Source of the DNA: JANQPX01 sp041398025 | GTDB lineage: Bacteria; Pseudomonadota; Alphaproteobacteria; Geminicoccales; Geminicoccaceae | Length of the DNA: 64,000 nucleotides | Direction: 5' to 3' | Assembly: GCA_041398025.1 (NCBI GenBank) | Contig: JAWKVM010000020.1 | Coordinates: 168,963 to 232,962, forward strand | Shown: positions 25,336-33,033 of the stretch, in pieces | Position numbering within the stretch: position 1 is the first letter of the stretch | Layout: each line of letters opens with the position of its first letter | Made by a program: the position numbers and the translations under genes | The notes under the pieces: model-generated | Databases searched by the model: none | Seen by the model: only the letters and a program-made list of their open reading frames with translations | What the model was told of the DNA's origin: nothing

Positions 25336-26535
25336 TCAGTCGTTGTCCTTGATGGTTGCGGTGATGCGATTCGGGGACATCTGGACCAGCGACGGGTCGC
25401 TCGACAGAAAGAGGCTCAGCGACTCGTCCCCTTCCCTGACCTCGTCGTCGACCAGGGGTATGCTGATCTCGCCCTCGTCCGAACCGGCCTTGATCTTGAG
25501 GACGCCGTTGCCCTTGGTGAAGTCGTCCCGATCGGCGGTCCCGGCGAGCGCCGTGTAGATGATGATCAGGTCACGCGGCGCCGGACGCGACAGGTGGAGG
25601 CCGAAATGCAGGGCCTCATCCTGCTCGGAGGCTTCCGCGCCGGTCACCGAGATTCGGATCCAGTCCTGGTCGACCGGCGTCGGCCCGCCGGTGCCCTGCG
25701 CATCGCTCGCCACCCCGTCCTCGGGGGCGAGGGCCGCGGTCTCCGTCCGGTCCGCAGGCGCCCGCAGCACCTCGCGCGGTCCGCCGGCCGTAACGTCGTC
25801 TGCGCTCTCGTTCAGAATGACGCCACGCGACACCTGCACGATACGGTCCTCGACGCGCAGCTCGAACACGCCGTCCGACCAATCGATGAACTCGCCGGTG
25901 ATCGACCCGCCGTCGACGCTGCGCACCACCACGTCCCTCAGGTCGTCGACGCGCAGGGTCTGCTGACCGCCGGACGCACGACGCACCGTCAGCAGCGGGC
26001 TTTGAAAGTCGATCGGACGCCCGGCGATCGTCGCACCGTTCCCGAGAACAAAAATTGGCGGCGGCAGGTAGGAGTGCTGGCCCGCCCTTCCGCGGCTCAC
26101 TGCCGTCAGATCGGCCGACGGGTCGCTGAGGCTGGCAGTTTCGACCGGCTCGTCCCGCCCGTCGAGGATGCGGCCCTCGCGGACGCGAATCGGTCCGGCG
26201 TCGGTCTCGAGCTGCAGGGTGCCGTGCGACCAGCCGGCGAACTTGCCCTGGAGAGCCCGGCCATTCTCCAGATCCACGCTGATCTCGATGATCCGCTTGC
26301 GCACAATCTGCTGGATGCCGCCGGTGCGTCGCTGGACGATGACGATATTGCCATTGGCCTGCACGATCTCGCCCTTGAGCTTGCCGCCCCCCTCCAGATA
26401 GAGGACATCGGCATCGGCGGAAATCGGCGATGTGAGGAGTACTGCGCAACCGAGAAGAGCGACGGCAATGCCACCCTTGCTGCGGCATTCAGCGCCGACG
26501 CGCCGGCGCCTTTTCGAGGTCGGAAATCGCAGCAT
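25336..26535 (-). CDS. Exported two-repeat protein with C-terminal Calx-beta domain
   Basis: A 399-residue product. An Arg-rich n-region and signal helix (about 20-42) are followed by two copies of an ~80-residue beta-rich repeat (44-124 and 162-241). A Calx-beta domain occupies 295-399, with its LSRPAP.....Y.....AT.A..DF....G and IPLVDDEVREGDESLSLFL pattern (calcium-binding acidic turns). The repeats are homologous to the single-domain protein at 6774-7283. I choose the ATG at 26535 because a good promoter at 26605-26631 would leave earlier starts almost without a leader. It is divergent from the TAXI-cytochrome gene. Probably envelope-located; the function is unknown. Confidence 0.75.
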   Translation of the reverse strand: MLRFPTSKRRRRVGAECRSKGGIAVALLGCAVLLTSPISADADVLYLEGGGKLKGEIVQANGNIVIVQRRTGGIQQIVRKRIIEISVDLENGRALQGKFAGWSHGTLQLETDAGPIRVREGRILDGRDEPVETASLSDPSADLTAVSRGRAGQHSYLPPPIFVLGNGATIAGRPIDFQSPLLTVRRASGGQQTLRVDDLRDVVVRSVDGGSITGEFIDWSDGVFELRVEDRIVQVSRGVILNESADDVTAGGPREVLRAPADRTETAALAPEDGVASDAQGTGGPTPVDQDWIRISVTGAEASEQDEALHFGLHLSRPAPRDLIIIYTALAGTADRDDFTKGNGVLKIKAGSDEGEISIPLVDDEVREGDESLSLFLSSDPSLVQMSPNRITATIKDND

Positions 26536-26604
26536 CTGAGGTGCCACCCATTGAGTGCTTGGTGCCGATGACAAATTTCTCACGCATAGCATAACTTCGA
26601 AGTA

Positions 26605-26631
26605 ATCATACTGCCGGGCATGATTTGTCAA
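26605..26631 (-). promoter_or_regulatory. Candidate sigma-70-type promoter for the Calx-beta gene
   Basis: On the minus strand a perfect -35 TTGACA (26631-26626) and a -10 TATGAT (26610-26605) are separated by 15 bp, slightly shorter than ideal, about 70 bp upstream of the chosen start codon. Confidence 0.5.
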
Positions 26632-26639
26632 TCCATTTA

Positions 26640-26860
26640 AGAAATAACGACGTCACCGTCCAGCCAACTGCGTGAAAATCATTGTCACAGCCAGCGTAAA
26701 ATTAGTCAAATTTCAACCCATAGTATCTGCTCAAATGTCAATATTCTCTATTTATTTTTTCTATTTCAGCAATTCGAGATATCCGAATGCGGCTTGTTTC
26801 TTATTTGGAGTTTGTAAGACCGGTCAAATTTGCTATGAGCCTGCCCAGCACTAGAGATTC
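26640..26860. other. AT-rich divergent intergenic segment
   Basis: This stretch is clearly AT-rich (for example ATTCTCTATTTATTTTTT) compared with the GC-rich genome around it. It separates the divergent Calx-beta and TAXI-cytochrome genes. No gene is recognised in it. It probably carries promoters and regulatory sites for both genes. Confidence 0.6.
26812..26839 (+). promoter_or_regulatory. Weak candidate promoter for the TAXI-cytochrome operon
   Basis: TTGTAA (26812-26817) and TATGAG (26834-26839) with a 16-bp spacer lie about 57 bp before the start codon at 26896. It matches the sigma-70 pattern only partially. Confidence 0.25.
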
Positions 26861-26895
26861 TGCTGCTTGAAAATCCAACGCTGCCGAGGTCATCG

Positions 26896-28098
26896 ATGGG
26901 CTCTTCTCGCTACTGCATTCTGCTCACGGCCGTCTGCTCTCTGCTGGTCACCGGTGCAGAGGCCCAGGAATCGCCGGGCCAGCGCCAGCTGGTGAATGAC
27001 GGCGTCGTCCGCCTGATGGCGGGCTCCTACGAAAGCACCGATCTGCGCATGGCGGTCGATCTGGCCAATGCGCTCGACGATGGCTACGACCTCAGGGTCA
27101 TTCCGATGGTCGGCAAGGGTTCGGTGCGCAATGTCGAAGACCTGCTCTATCTGCGCGGTGTCGACATCGCGATGGTGCAGTCCGACGTGCTCGATTTCTA
27201 TCGACGCAACGACTTGATCAGCAATATCGACGGGCGGCTGCGCTACATCACCAAGCTCAGCAATGAAGAAGTCCACGTGCTCGCGCGCGCCGAATTCCGC
27301 GAGATCGACGATCTGGCGGGACGGCGGGTGAGCTTCGGCCTGCCGGAAAGCGGCGATTTCATGACCGCAGGCATTCTGTTCGATTCGCTCGGCGTCACCG
27401 TCGATGTGGTCACCGACCCGCCGGAGCGCGCAATTCAGCTGCTGAAGACCGGCGAGATCGACGCGATGGTGATCGTCGATGGCGCGCCGGTCGACCTGAT
27501 CAAGGACGTCGGCGTGGATGCCGAGCTCACCCTGCTCCCCCTGGCGCCGAGCCGGATCGGGGCGAGCTACGCGCCGGCGACCCTGACCTCGGATGAATAC
27601 CCCAACCTGATCAAGTCCTACGCGCCGATCGAGACCGTTGCGGTCAGCGACGTGCTCGCCGCCTACAACTGGGCGGAGGACAACGAGCGCGGCCGGCCGG
27701 TCAACCACTTCGTCGAGCGGCTGTTCGCCCATTACGAGAAGCTGCTCGGGCCGTCCTATCATCCGAAATGGCGGGACGTGGATCTGGCGGAGGAACTTCA
27801 GGGCTGGCAGCGCCTCGAGGCAGCGGATACGGCCAAGGCGCAGGTGGCGCTCGCAACCGTCGAATATGGGGAATATCTCTCGCTGGAATGCGTGGCCTGC
27901 CACCGTGCGACCGACGCCGCCGGCGCGATCCCGACGATCGCCGCTCTGCCATCCCAATATTTCGTCAACGCCCTCAAGAGCTATCGCGACGGTGATCGCC
28001 TGAACCTGGTGATGCAGGACGTCGCCTTCTCGCTGGACGAGGAGCAGATGCAGGCGCTCGCCGCCTACTATCAGCAGCTTCGGGAGAACGGCCAATGA
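26896..28098 (+). CDS. TAXI-family receptor fused to a C-terminal cytochrome c domain
   Basis: A 400-residue exported protein. A signal peptide ends near AEA-QES. Residues about 30-310 form a TAXI solute receptor (LMAGSYESTDL, GYDLRVIPMVGKGS, DLLYLRGVDIAMVQSD), paralogous to the protein at 7461-8438. Residues about 320-400 are a mono-heme cytochrome c: CVACH at 332-336, likely axial Met M373, and a final MQALAAYYQQL helix as in c553/c4-type domains. The stop overlaps the start of the flavoprotein gene (ATGA), so the two are translationally coupled. The natural inference is a flavocytochrome c-like complex whose cytochrome subunit carries its own ligand-binding module. I know of no described enzyme with this architecture. 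Confidence 0.88.
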   Translation: MGSSRYCILLTAVCSLLVTGAEAQESPGQRQLVNDGVVRLMAGSYESTDLRMAVDLANALDDGYDLRVIPMVGKGSVRNVEDLLYLRGVDIAMVQSDVLDFYRRNDLISNIDGRLRYITKLSNEEVHVLARAEFREIDDLAGRRVSFGLPESGDFMTAGILFDSLGVTVDVVTDPPERAIQLLKTGEIDAMVIVDGAPVDLIKDVGVDAELTLLPLAPSRIGASYAPATLTSDEYPNLIKSYAPIETVAVSDVLAAYNWAEDNERGRPVNHFVERLFAHYEKLLGPSYHPKWRDVDLAEELQGWQRLEAADTAKAQVALATVEYGEYLSLECVACHRATDAAGAIPTIAALPSQYFVNALKSYRDGDRLNLVMQDVAFSLDEEQMQALAAYYQQLRENGQ

Positions 28099-29363
28099 GC
28101 ACCACCAGGCGCGAATTCTCCAAAGGCATCGCCGCGACCGGTCTCGGCGTTCTGGCAGCGCCGTCGATCCTCTGCGCCGCCGATGCACGCGTGGTGGTGA
28201 TCGGCGGCGGCGCTGCGGGCGCCACGGCGGCGAAATATATCGCGCGGGATTCGGACGGAGCGGTTCAGGTCACGCTGGTCGAGCCGAAGACGCGCTACGT
28301 CACCTGCTTCTACTCGAACCTCTATCTCGCCGGCTACCGCACCCTCGAATCGATCACCCATGACTATGACCGCCTGCGCGACAGCTACGGCGTCACGCTG
28401 ATGAACGACAGCGCGAAGGAGATCGATCCCACGGCCAGGCGCGTCACCCTCGAGAGCGGTGAGACCATCGGCTACGACAAGCTGGTGGTCGCGCCCGGCG
28501 TGGACCTCAAATTCGATGCGATCGAGGGCTATGACGAGGCGGCGGCCGAGATCATGCCCCATGCCTGGAAAGCCGGCCCGCAGACGGAGCTCCTGCGCAG
28601 GCAGGTCGAAAATACCGAGCGCGGCGGGCTGTTCGTGCTGGCGGCACCGCCCAACCCCTATCGCTGCCCGCCTGGCCCCTATGAGCGCGTCTGCTCGATC
28701 GCGCATCAGCTGAAGCAGCGCAATCCCAGCGCCAAGATCCTGGTGCTCGATGCGAAGGACAAGTTCTCCAAGCAGGAGCTGTTTCAAGATGCCTGGGACC
28801 GTTACTACAGCGGCATGATCGAATGGGTGCCGGCGGAATTCGGTGGCGTGGTGACCAGGGTCGACACGGCGGCGATGACCGTGACGACGGGCGACGAGAC
28901 CCATCGCGTGGCGTTCGCCAACATCATCCCGGCGCAGACGGCAGGCGCCATCGCGCATCGCTCCGGCCTGGTCGGCTCGAACGGCTGGTGTCCGATCGTC
29001 TCGACCACCATGCAGTCCCGCTTCGACGAGAACATCTATGTGGTCGGCGATGCCACCGAAGCCGGCGACATGCCGAAATCCGCCTATTCCGCCAACAGCC
29101 AGGCCAAGGTCGCGGCGATGGCGATCAGGGCCGAGCTGACCGGTTCACGACTGTTTCCCCCGCGCCTGCGCAATACCTGCTGGAGCACGCTTGCACCGCA
29201 CGACGCGGTCAAGGTCGGCGCCCATTACGAAGCGACCGAGGACGGCATCACCACGGTCGGGTCCTTCATCAGCACGTCCGACGAAGACGACAACTCGCGC
29301 GCCCGCTCCAGCACCGAGTCCGACGCCTGGTATGACGGCATCACCGCCGACATCTTCGGCTAA
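28095..29363 (+). CDS. Flavocytochrome c sulfide dehydrogenase-type flavoprotein (FccB-like)
   Basis: A 422-residue Tat-exported flavoprotein: twin-arginine leader TTRREFSKG (R5-R6) and FAD-binding GGGAAGATAAKYI (from residue 37). The two redox-active cysteines of FCSD are both present, C191 in NPYRCPPGPYE and C362 in NTCWS, as is a C-terminal FCSD dimerisation region (YEATEDGITTVGSFIS). FCSD oxidises sulfide to sulfur and passes electrons to a cytochrome c subunit. Here that subunit is presumably the cytochrome domain of the preceding TAXI fusion. The substrate may be sulfide or another reduced sulfur compound; this is inference. Confidence 0.9.
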   Translation: MSTTRREFSKGIAATGLGVLAAPSILCAADARVVVIGGGAAGATAAKYIARDSDGAVQVTLVEPKTRYVTCFYSNLYLAGYRTLESITHDYDRLRDSYGVTLMNDSAKEIDPTARRVTLESGETIGYDKLVVAPGVDLKFDAIEGYDEAAAEIMPHAWKAGPQTELLRRQVENTERGGLFVLAAPPNPYRCPPGPYERVCSIAHQLKQRNPSAKILVLDAKDKFSKQELFQDAWDRYYSGMIEWVPAEFGGVVTRVDTAAMTVTTGDETHRVAFANIIPAQTAGAIAHRSGLVGSNGWCPIVSTTMQSRFDENIYVVGDATEAGDMPKSAYSANSQAKVAAMAIRAELTGSRLFPPRLRNTCWSTLAPHDAVKVGAHYEATEDGITTVGSFISTSDEDDNSRARSSTESDAWYDGITADIFG

Positions 29364-29447
29364 GTGGCGCGGCCACCTCGTGGACTCGGACCGGCATGGC
29401 CTGGATTGGCGGTATGCGGCCTGGTTTGAGAACGCAGACGGGCGAAA
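29364..29447 (+). repeat. Family-2 element, copy 2, between convergent genes
   Basis: GTGGCGCGGCCACCTCGTGG starts on the base after the TAA stop of the flavoprotein gene. The element continues through GGCGGTATGCGGCCTGGTTTG to the stop of the convergent ABC gene, filling the entire 84-bp spacer. Confidence 0.75.
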
Positions 29448-31118
29448 CTAGGCCGACTGGCCGCTGAAGAAGGTGACGTCGCGGCCGGGGGCGGCGGCGA
29501 GGAGGGAGCGGGTGTAGGGGTGTTGCGGCTTGGCGTAGACTTCGGCCGTCCTGCCCTGCTCGACCACCTGGCCGTTCTGCATGACCATGATGCGATCGCA
29601 GATCTGGGCGGCGACGCGCAGGTCGTGGGTGATGAACAGCATGGCGAGGTCGAAGCGGTTCCTGACATCGTCCAGCAGGTCGAGGACCTGAGCCTGGACA
29701 GAGACGTCGAGCGCCGAAACCGCCTCGTCGGCGATCAGCACCTTGGGCTGCATGGCGAGCGCGCGGGCGATGCAGATGCGCTGGCGCTGGCCGCCGGAGA
29801 ACTGATGGGGGAAGCGTTCGAGCGCATCGGGGCTGAGCCCGACCACCTTCATCAGATTTTTCGCGCGCGATTCAGCGTCGGCGAGGGATAGGCCGAAATT
29901 CATCGGCCCCTCCTTGATCGACTGCCCGACCGTGCGCCTGGGATTGAGCGAGCGGTAAGGGTCCTGAAAGACGATCTGGATGTCACGGCGATGCGATCGC
30001 AGCGCTGACTCCTTGAGCGTCGCGATATTCTCGCCCGAGACCATCACCTCACCCGAGGTCGGATCGATCAAACGGACGATGCAGCGCGCGACCGTCGACT
30101 TGCCCGAGCCCGACTCGCCGACCACGCCCAGCGTTTCGCGCCCGTGCACCACGAGGTCCACATCCTTGGCCGCATGCACCTCGCGCCTGCCGCCGAGCAT
30201 GCCGCCGCCGCCATAAACCTTGTTCAGGCCGCGCGCCGACAGGGCCGGCGCGCCCTCGTCGATCTGCGCGCGGTGTCCTGGGATCATGGAGGGCACGGAG
30301 CCGATCAGCATCTGCGTATAAGGGTGCTTCGGCTTCGTGATGATGTCGTCGCAGGAGCCCTGCTCGACGATTCGGCCGCGCTGCATGACGACGACGCGAT
30401 CAGCGATCTCGGCGACCACGCCGAAATCGTGGGTGATGAACAGCACGCCCATGCCGTGGTCGCGCTGGATCTCCTTGATCAGCTTCAGGATCTGCGCCTG
30501 GGTGGTGACATCAAGGGCCGTGGTGGGCTCGTCCGCGATCAGGAGGCCGGGATCGAGGGCGAGCGCCATGGCGATCATGATGCGCTGACGCTGACCGCCG
30601 GAGAGCTGATGCGGGTAGCTGTGATAGAGTTTTTCGTGGTCGGGCAGGTTCACGTCCTGCATCGCCTTCAGGACGCGGATCTTCTGCTCGCGCGCGGAGA
30701 GGCTGGTGTGGATCTCCAGCATCTCCAGGATCTGGTCGCCGACCTTCATCACTGGATTGAGCGCGGTCATCGGCTCCTGGAAGATCATCGCCATCTTCTC
30801 GCCGCGCAGGCGTCGAAGCTCCGCCCTTGACTTGGCGAACAGGTTCTCGCCGTCCAGCAGGATTTCGCCCTGCACCGGCTTGAGCGCGTTCGGATCGTTC
30901 AGCCCCATGACCGTGAACGCCGTCACCGACTTGCCCGAGCCTGATTCGCCGACGACGCAGACGATCTCGCCGGCGTCGACCGTGAAGGACACATCCTCGA
31001 TCGCGAACGCCCGATCCGCCCCCTTGGGCAAGCTCACGGTCAGATTCCTGATCTCCAGAACCGCCCTGCGAGTCTCAGGCAAGTCAACGCCGGCGGGCGT
31101 CCCGCTCGTTGCGCTCAT
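29448..31118 (-). CDS. Dipeptide/oligopeptide ABC transporter, fused DppD-DppF ATPase
   Basis: A 556-residue cytoplasmic protein with two complete ABC ATPase domains of the Dpp/Opp class. Domain 1 (about 20-275) has Walker A GESGSGKS, signature LSGGQRQR and LIADEPTTALDV. Domain 2 (about 285-556) has GESGSGKST, FSGGQRQR and LIADEAVSALDV. Each is followed by the class-specific C-terminal extension (KHPYTQML, QHPYTRSLL). It powers the permeases encoded just upstream; the ATG overlaps the DppC-type stop. Such fusions are common for glutathione/peptide importers. Confidence 0.93.
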   Translation of the reverse strand: MSATSGTPAGVDLPETRRAVLEIRNLTVSLPKGADRAFAIEDVSFTVDAGEIVCVVGESGSGKSVTAFTVMGLNDPNALKPVQGEILLDGENLFAKSRAELRRLRGEKMAMIFQEPMTALNPVMKVGDQILEMLEIHTSLSAREQKIRVLKAMQDVNLPDHEKLYHSYPHQLSGGQRQRIMIAMALALDPGLLIADEPTTALDVTTQAQILKLIKEIQRDHGMGVLFITHDFGVVAEIADRVVVMQRGRIVEQGSCDDIITKPKHPYTQMLIGSVPSMIPGHRAQIDEGAPALSARGLNKVYGGGGMLGGRREVHAAKDVDLVVHGRETLGVVGESGSGKSTVARCIVRLIDPTSGEVMVSGENIATLKESALRSHRRDIQIVFQDPYRSLNPRRTVGQSIKEGPMNFGLSLADAESRAKNLMKVVGLSPDALERFPHQFSGGQRQRICIARALAMQPKVLIADEAVSALDVSVQAQVLDLLDDVRNRFDLAMLFITHDLRVAAQICDRIMVMQNGQVVEQGRTAEVYAKPQHPYTRSLLAAAPGRDVTFFSGQSA

Positions 31119-32026
31119 GTGCGCAATTTCCTTGCGATGCGGGGGTCGAGGGTGTCGCGGAGGCCGTCGCCGACGATGTTGACCGCGAGCACGGTCAGCG
31201 CGAGGGCGATGCCCGGGTAGAAGATGATCCAGGGGGTCAGCTGAAAGTAGGTGCGGCCCTCGGCCATGATGTTGCCCCAGGACGGGATTTCAGGCGGGAT
31301 GCCGGCGCCGAGAAAGCCGAGGATGGACTCGGTGAGCATGGCGGCGCCGCAGATATAGGTCGCCTGCACGATCAGCGGTGCGATGGTGTTGGGCAGGATG
31401 TGGCGATAGAGGATCAGCGGCAGCCTCGTGCCGGCGGCGATGGCGGCTTCGACATAGGGTTCTTCGCGCACGGTCAGGACGACCGAGCGCACCAGGCGGA
31501 CGACGCGCGGCACCTCGGGGATGGTGATCGCGATGATCACGGTGGAGAGCGTGGCGCCGGAAATCGATATCATGGCGATGGCGAGCAGGATTGCAGGGAT
31601 CGCCATGAGGCCGTCCATGACCCGCATGACCACCGCATCGAGCGTGCGCACATAGCCGGCGATCAGCCCGGTCAAAAGGCCGATCGCGGTTGCCACCACC
31701 GCCACTGCCAGACCGACCACCAGAGAGATGCGGGCGCCGTGAATGACCCGCGCGAACAAATCGCGCCCGAGATAGTCGGTGCCGAACCACCATTCGGCGG
31801 AGGGCGGCTTCAGCCGGCTGATCACGTTCTGCTCGGACGGACCGACGGTGAAAAGCGGGCCGATGGCCGCGATCACCACCATGATCAGCAAGAGGAGGCT
31901 GCCCCACAGCACCGAACGGTTGCGCAGCAGCAGCTGCCAGGTGGAAAGCTGCTTTCGCTCGGACAGAACCGAGTCCGCCGAAAGGGCGGCGGGGTCGGAT
32001 GGCGCTGGTCGGGTCGCCGCCATCAA
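31115..32026 (-). CDS. Dipeptide/oligopeptide ABC transporter permease, DppC type
   Basis: A 303-residue inner-membrane permease. An N-terminal cytoplasmic region and first helix (LLLLIMVVIAAIGPLF) are followed by the HWFGTDYLGRD-like signature (WWFGTDYLGRDLFARVIHGARIS) and the EAA-type loop EAAIAAGTRLPLILYRHILPN, both typical of DppC. It overlaps the DppB gene upstream and the ATPase gene downstream by 4 bp each, so the three are translationally coupled. Confidence 0.93.
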   Translation of the reverse strand: MMAATRPAPSDPAALSADSVLSERKQLSTWQLLLRNRSVLWGSLLLLIMVVIAAIGPLFTVGPSEQNVISRLKPPSAEWWFGTDYLGRDLFARVIHGARISLVVGLAVAVVATAIGLLTGLIAGYVRTLDAVVMRVMDGLMAIPAILLAIAMISISGATLSTVIIAITIPEVPRVVRLVRSVVLTVREEPYVEAAIAAGTRLPLILYRHILPNTIAPLIVQATYICGAAMLTESILGFLGAGIPPEIPSWGNIMAEGRTYFQLTPWIIFYPGIALALTVLAVNIVGDGLRDTLDPRIARKLRT

Positions 32027-32967
32027 TAGCGGATCCGGGGATCGAACAGCGTGTAGCTGAGATCGATCAGCAGGTTGATCATGATGTAGATGAAGCTGAA
32101 GAACAGGATCAGCCCCTGGATGATCGGATAGTCGCGCGCGAGCACCGCATCGAGGACGAGGCGGCCGAGGCCGGGAATGTTGTAGACGGACTCGGTGACC
32201 ACCACGCCGCCGATCAGAAGCGCGATGCCGATGCCGATCACGGTGACGACGGGCACCGCGGCGTTTCTGAGCGCGTGACGCAGCAGGATCTTGAACTCCG
32301 ACTGGCCCTTGGCACGCGCCGTTCGAATATAATCCTCCTCCAGCACCTCGATCACCGAGGCACGGGTCATGCGTGCGATCAGGGCGATGAAGATCACGCT
32401 GAGCGTCAGGGTCGGGAGCGTGATGTGGTAGAAGAAAAGACCGATGCCGTCGGTGAAGGGCGACTTGTAGCCCTGCACCGGCATGATCTTGAGCTGCATC
32501 GCCAGGACGTAGATCAGGATATAGCCGAGCACGAACACCGGCACGGAAAAGCCGCCGACCGAGAACAGCATCACCCCGCGATCAATGAGGCTGCCGGCGC
32601 GCCAGGCGGCGATGGTGCCGAGGGGTACGGCGACCAGCACAGAAAAGACGATGGTGGTCAGCGCCAGCAGCAGGGTCGGCTCGATGCGCTGGCCGATCAG
32701 CTCGAGCACCGGCTTCTTCGAGAAGATCGACTGGCCGAGGTCGCCCTGCGCGAGCTGGCCGATCCACTGCAGGAGCTGCACCGGGATCGGCTCGTTCAGG
32801 CCGAGCTGCTCGCGGATGCGCTCGACATCTTCCGCGGTCGCATAGTCGCCGGCGATGACCGCGGCCGGATCGCCGGGGGCGAGACGGAGCATCAGAAAGA
32901 CGAACACCGCCACGATGATCATGACGGGGATGGTCGCAAGGATGCGCTTCGCTATGTAGCCGAGCAT
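32023..32967 (-). CDS. Dipeptide/oligopeptide ABC transporter permease, DppB type
   Basis: A 314-residue permease. The N-terminal helix (IAKRILATIPVMIIVAVFVFLMLRLAPGDPA) is diagnostic of the DppB/OppB family, as are the DLGQSIFSKKPV segment and the EAA loop DYIRTARAKGQSEFKILLRHALRN. It forms the translocation pore with the DppC-type protein. It follows the binding-protein gene after a 66-bp spacer that contains a strong stem-loop. Confidence 0.93.
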   Translation of the reverse strand: MLGYIAKRILATIPVMIIVAVFVFLMLRLAPGDPAAVIAGDYATAEDVERIREQLGLNEPIPVQLLQWIGQLAQGDLGQSIFSKKPVLELIGQRIEPTLLLALTTIVFSVLVAVPLGTIAAWRAGSLIDRGVMLFSVGGFSVPVFVLGYILIYVLAMQLKIMPVQGYKSPFTDGIGLFFYHITLPTLTLSVIFIALIARMTRASVIEVLEEDYIRTARAKGQSEFKILLRHALRNAAVPVVTVIGIGIALLIGGVVVTESVYNIPGLGRLVLDAVLARDYPIIQGLILFFSFIYIMINLLIDLSYTLFDPRIRY

Positions 32968-32986
32968 ATCCCCATTCCCGCGGAAT

Positions 32987-33019
32987 GACCGGGCCGGGCC
33001 GCATCGCGGCGACCCGGTC
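32987..33019 (-). other. Intercistronic stem-loop after the ABC binding-protein gene
   Basis: An outer stem GACCGGG/CCCGGTC (7 bp) encloses an inner GCCGC/GCGGC stem. The structure lies between the binding-protein stop (33034) and the DppB start (32967). No T-run follows, consistent with a processing or attenuation hairpin that favours the receptor mRNA. Confidence 0.5.
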
Positions 33020-33033
33020 CGGCAGGCATCACG

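Noticed and set aside
26672..26854. A 60-codon plus-strand frame in the AT-rich spacer
   Set aside because: No SD, no resemblance to any protein, and composition typical of a promoter region.
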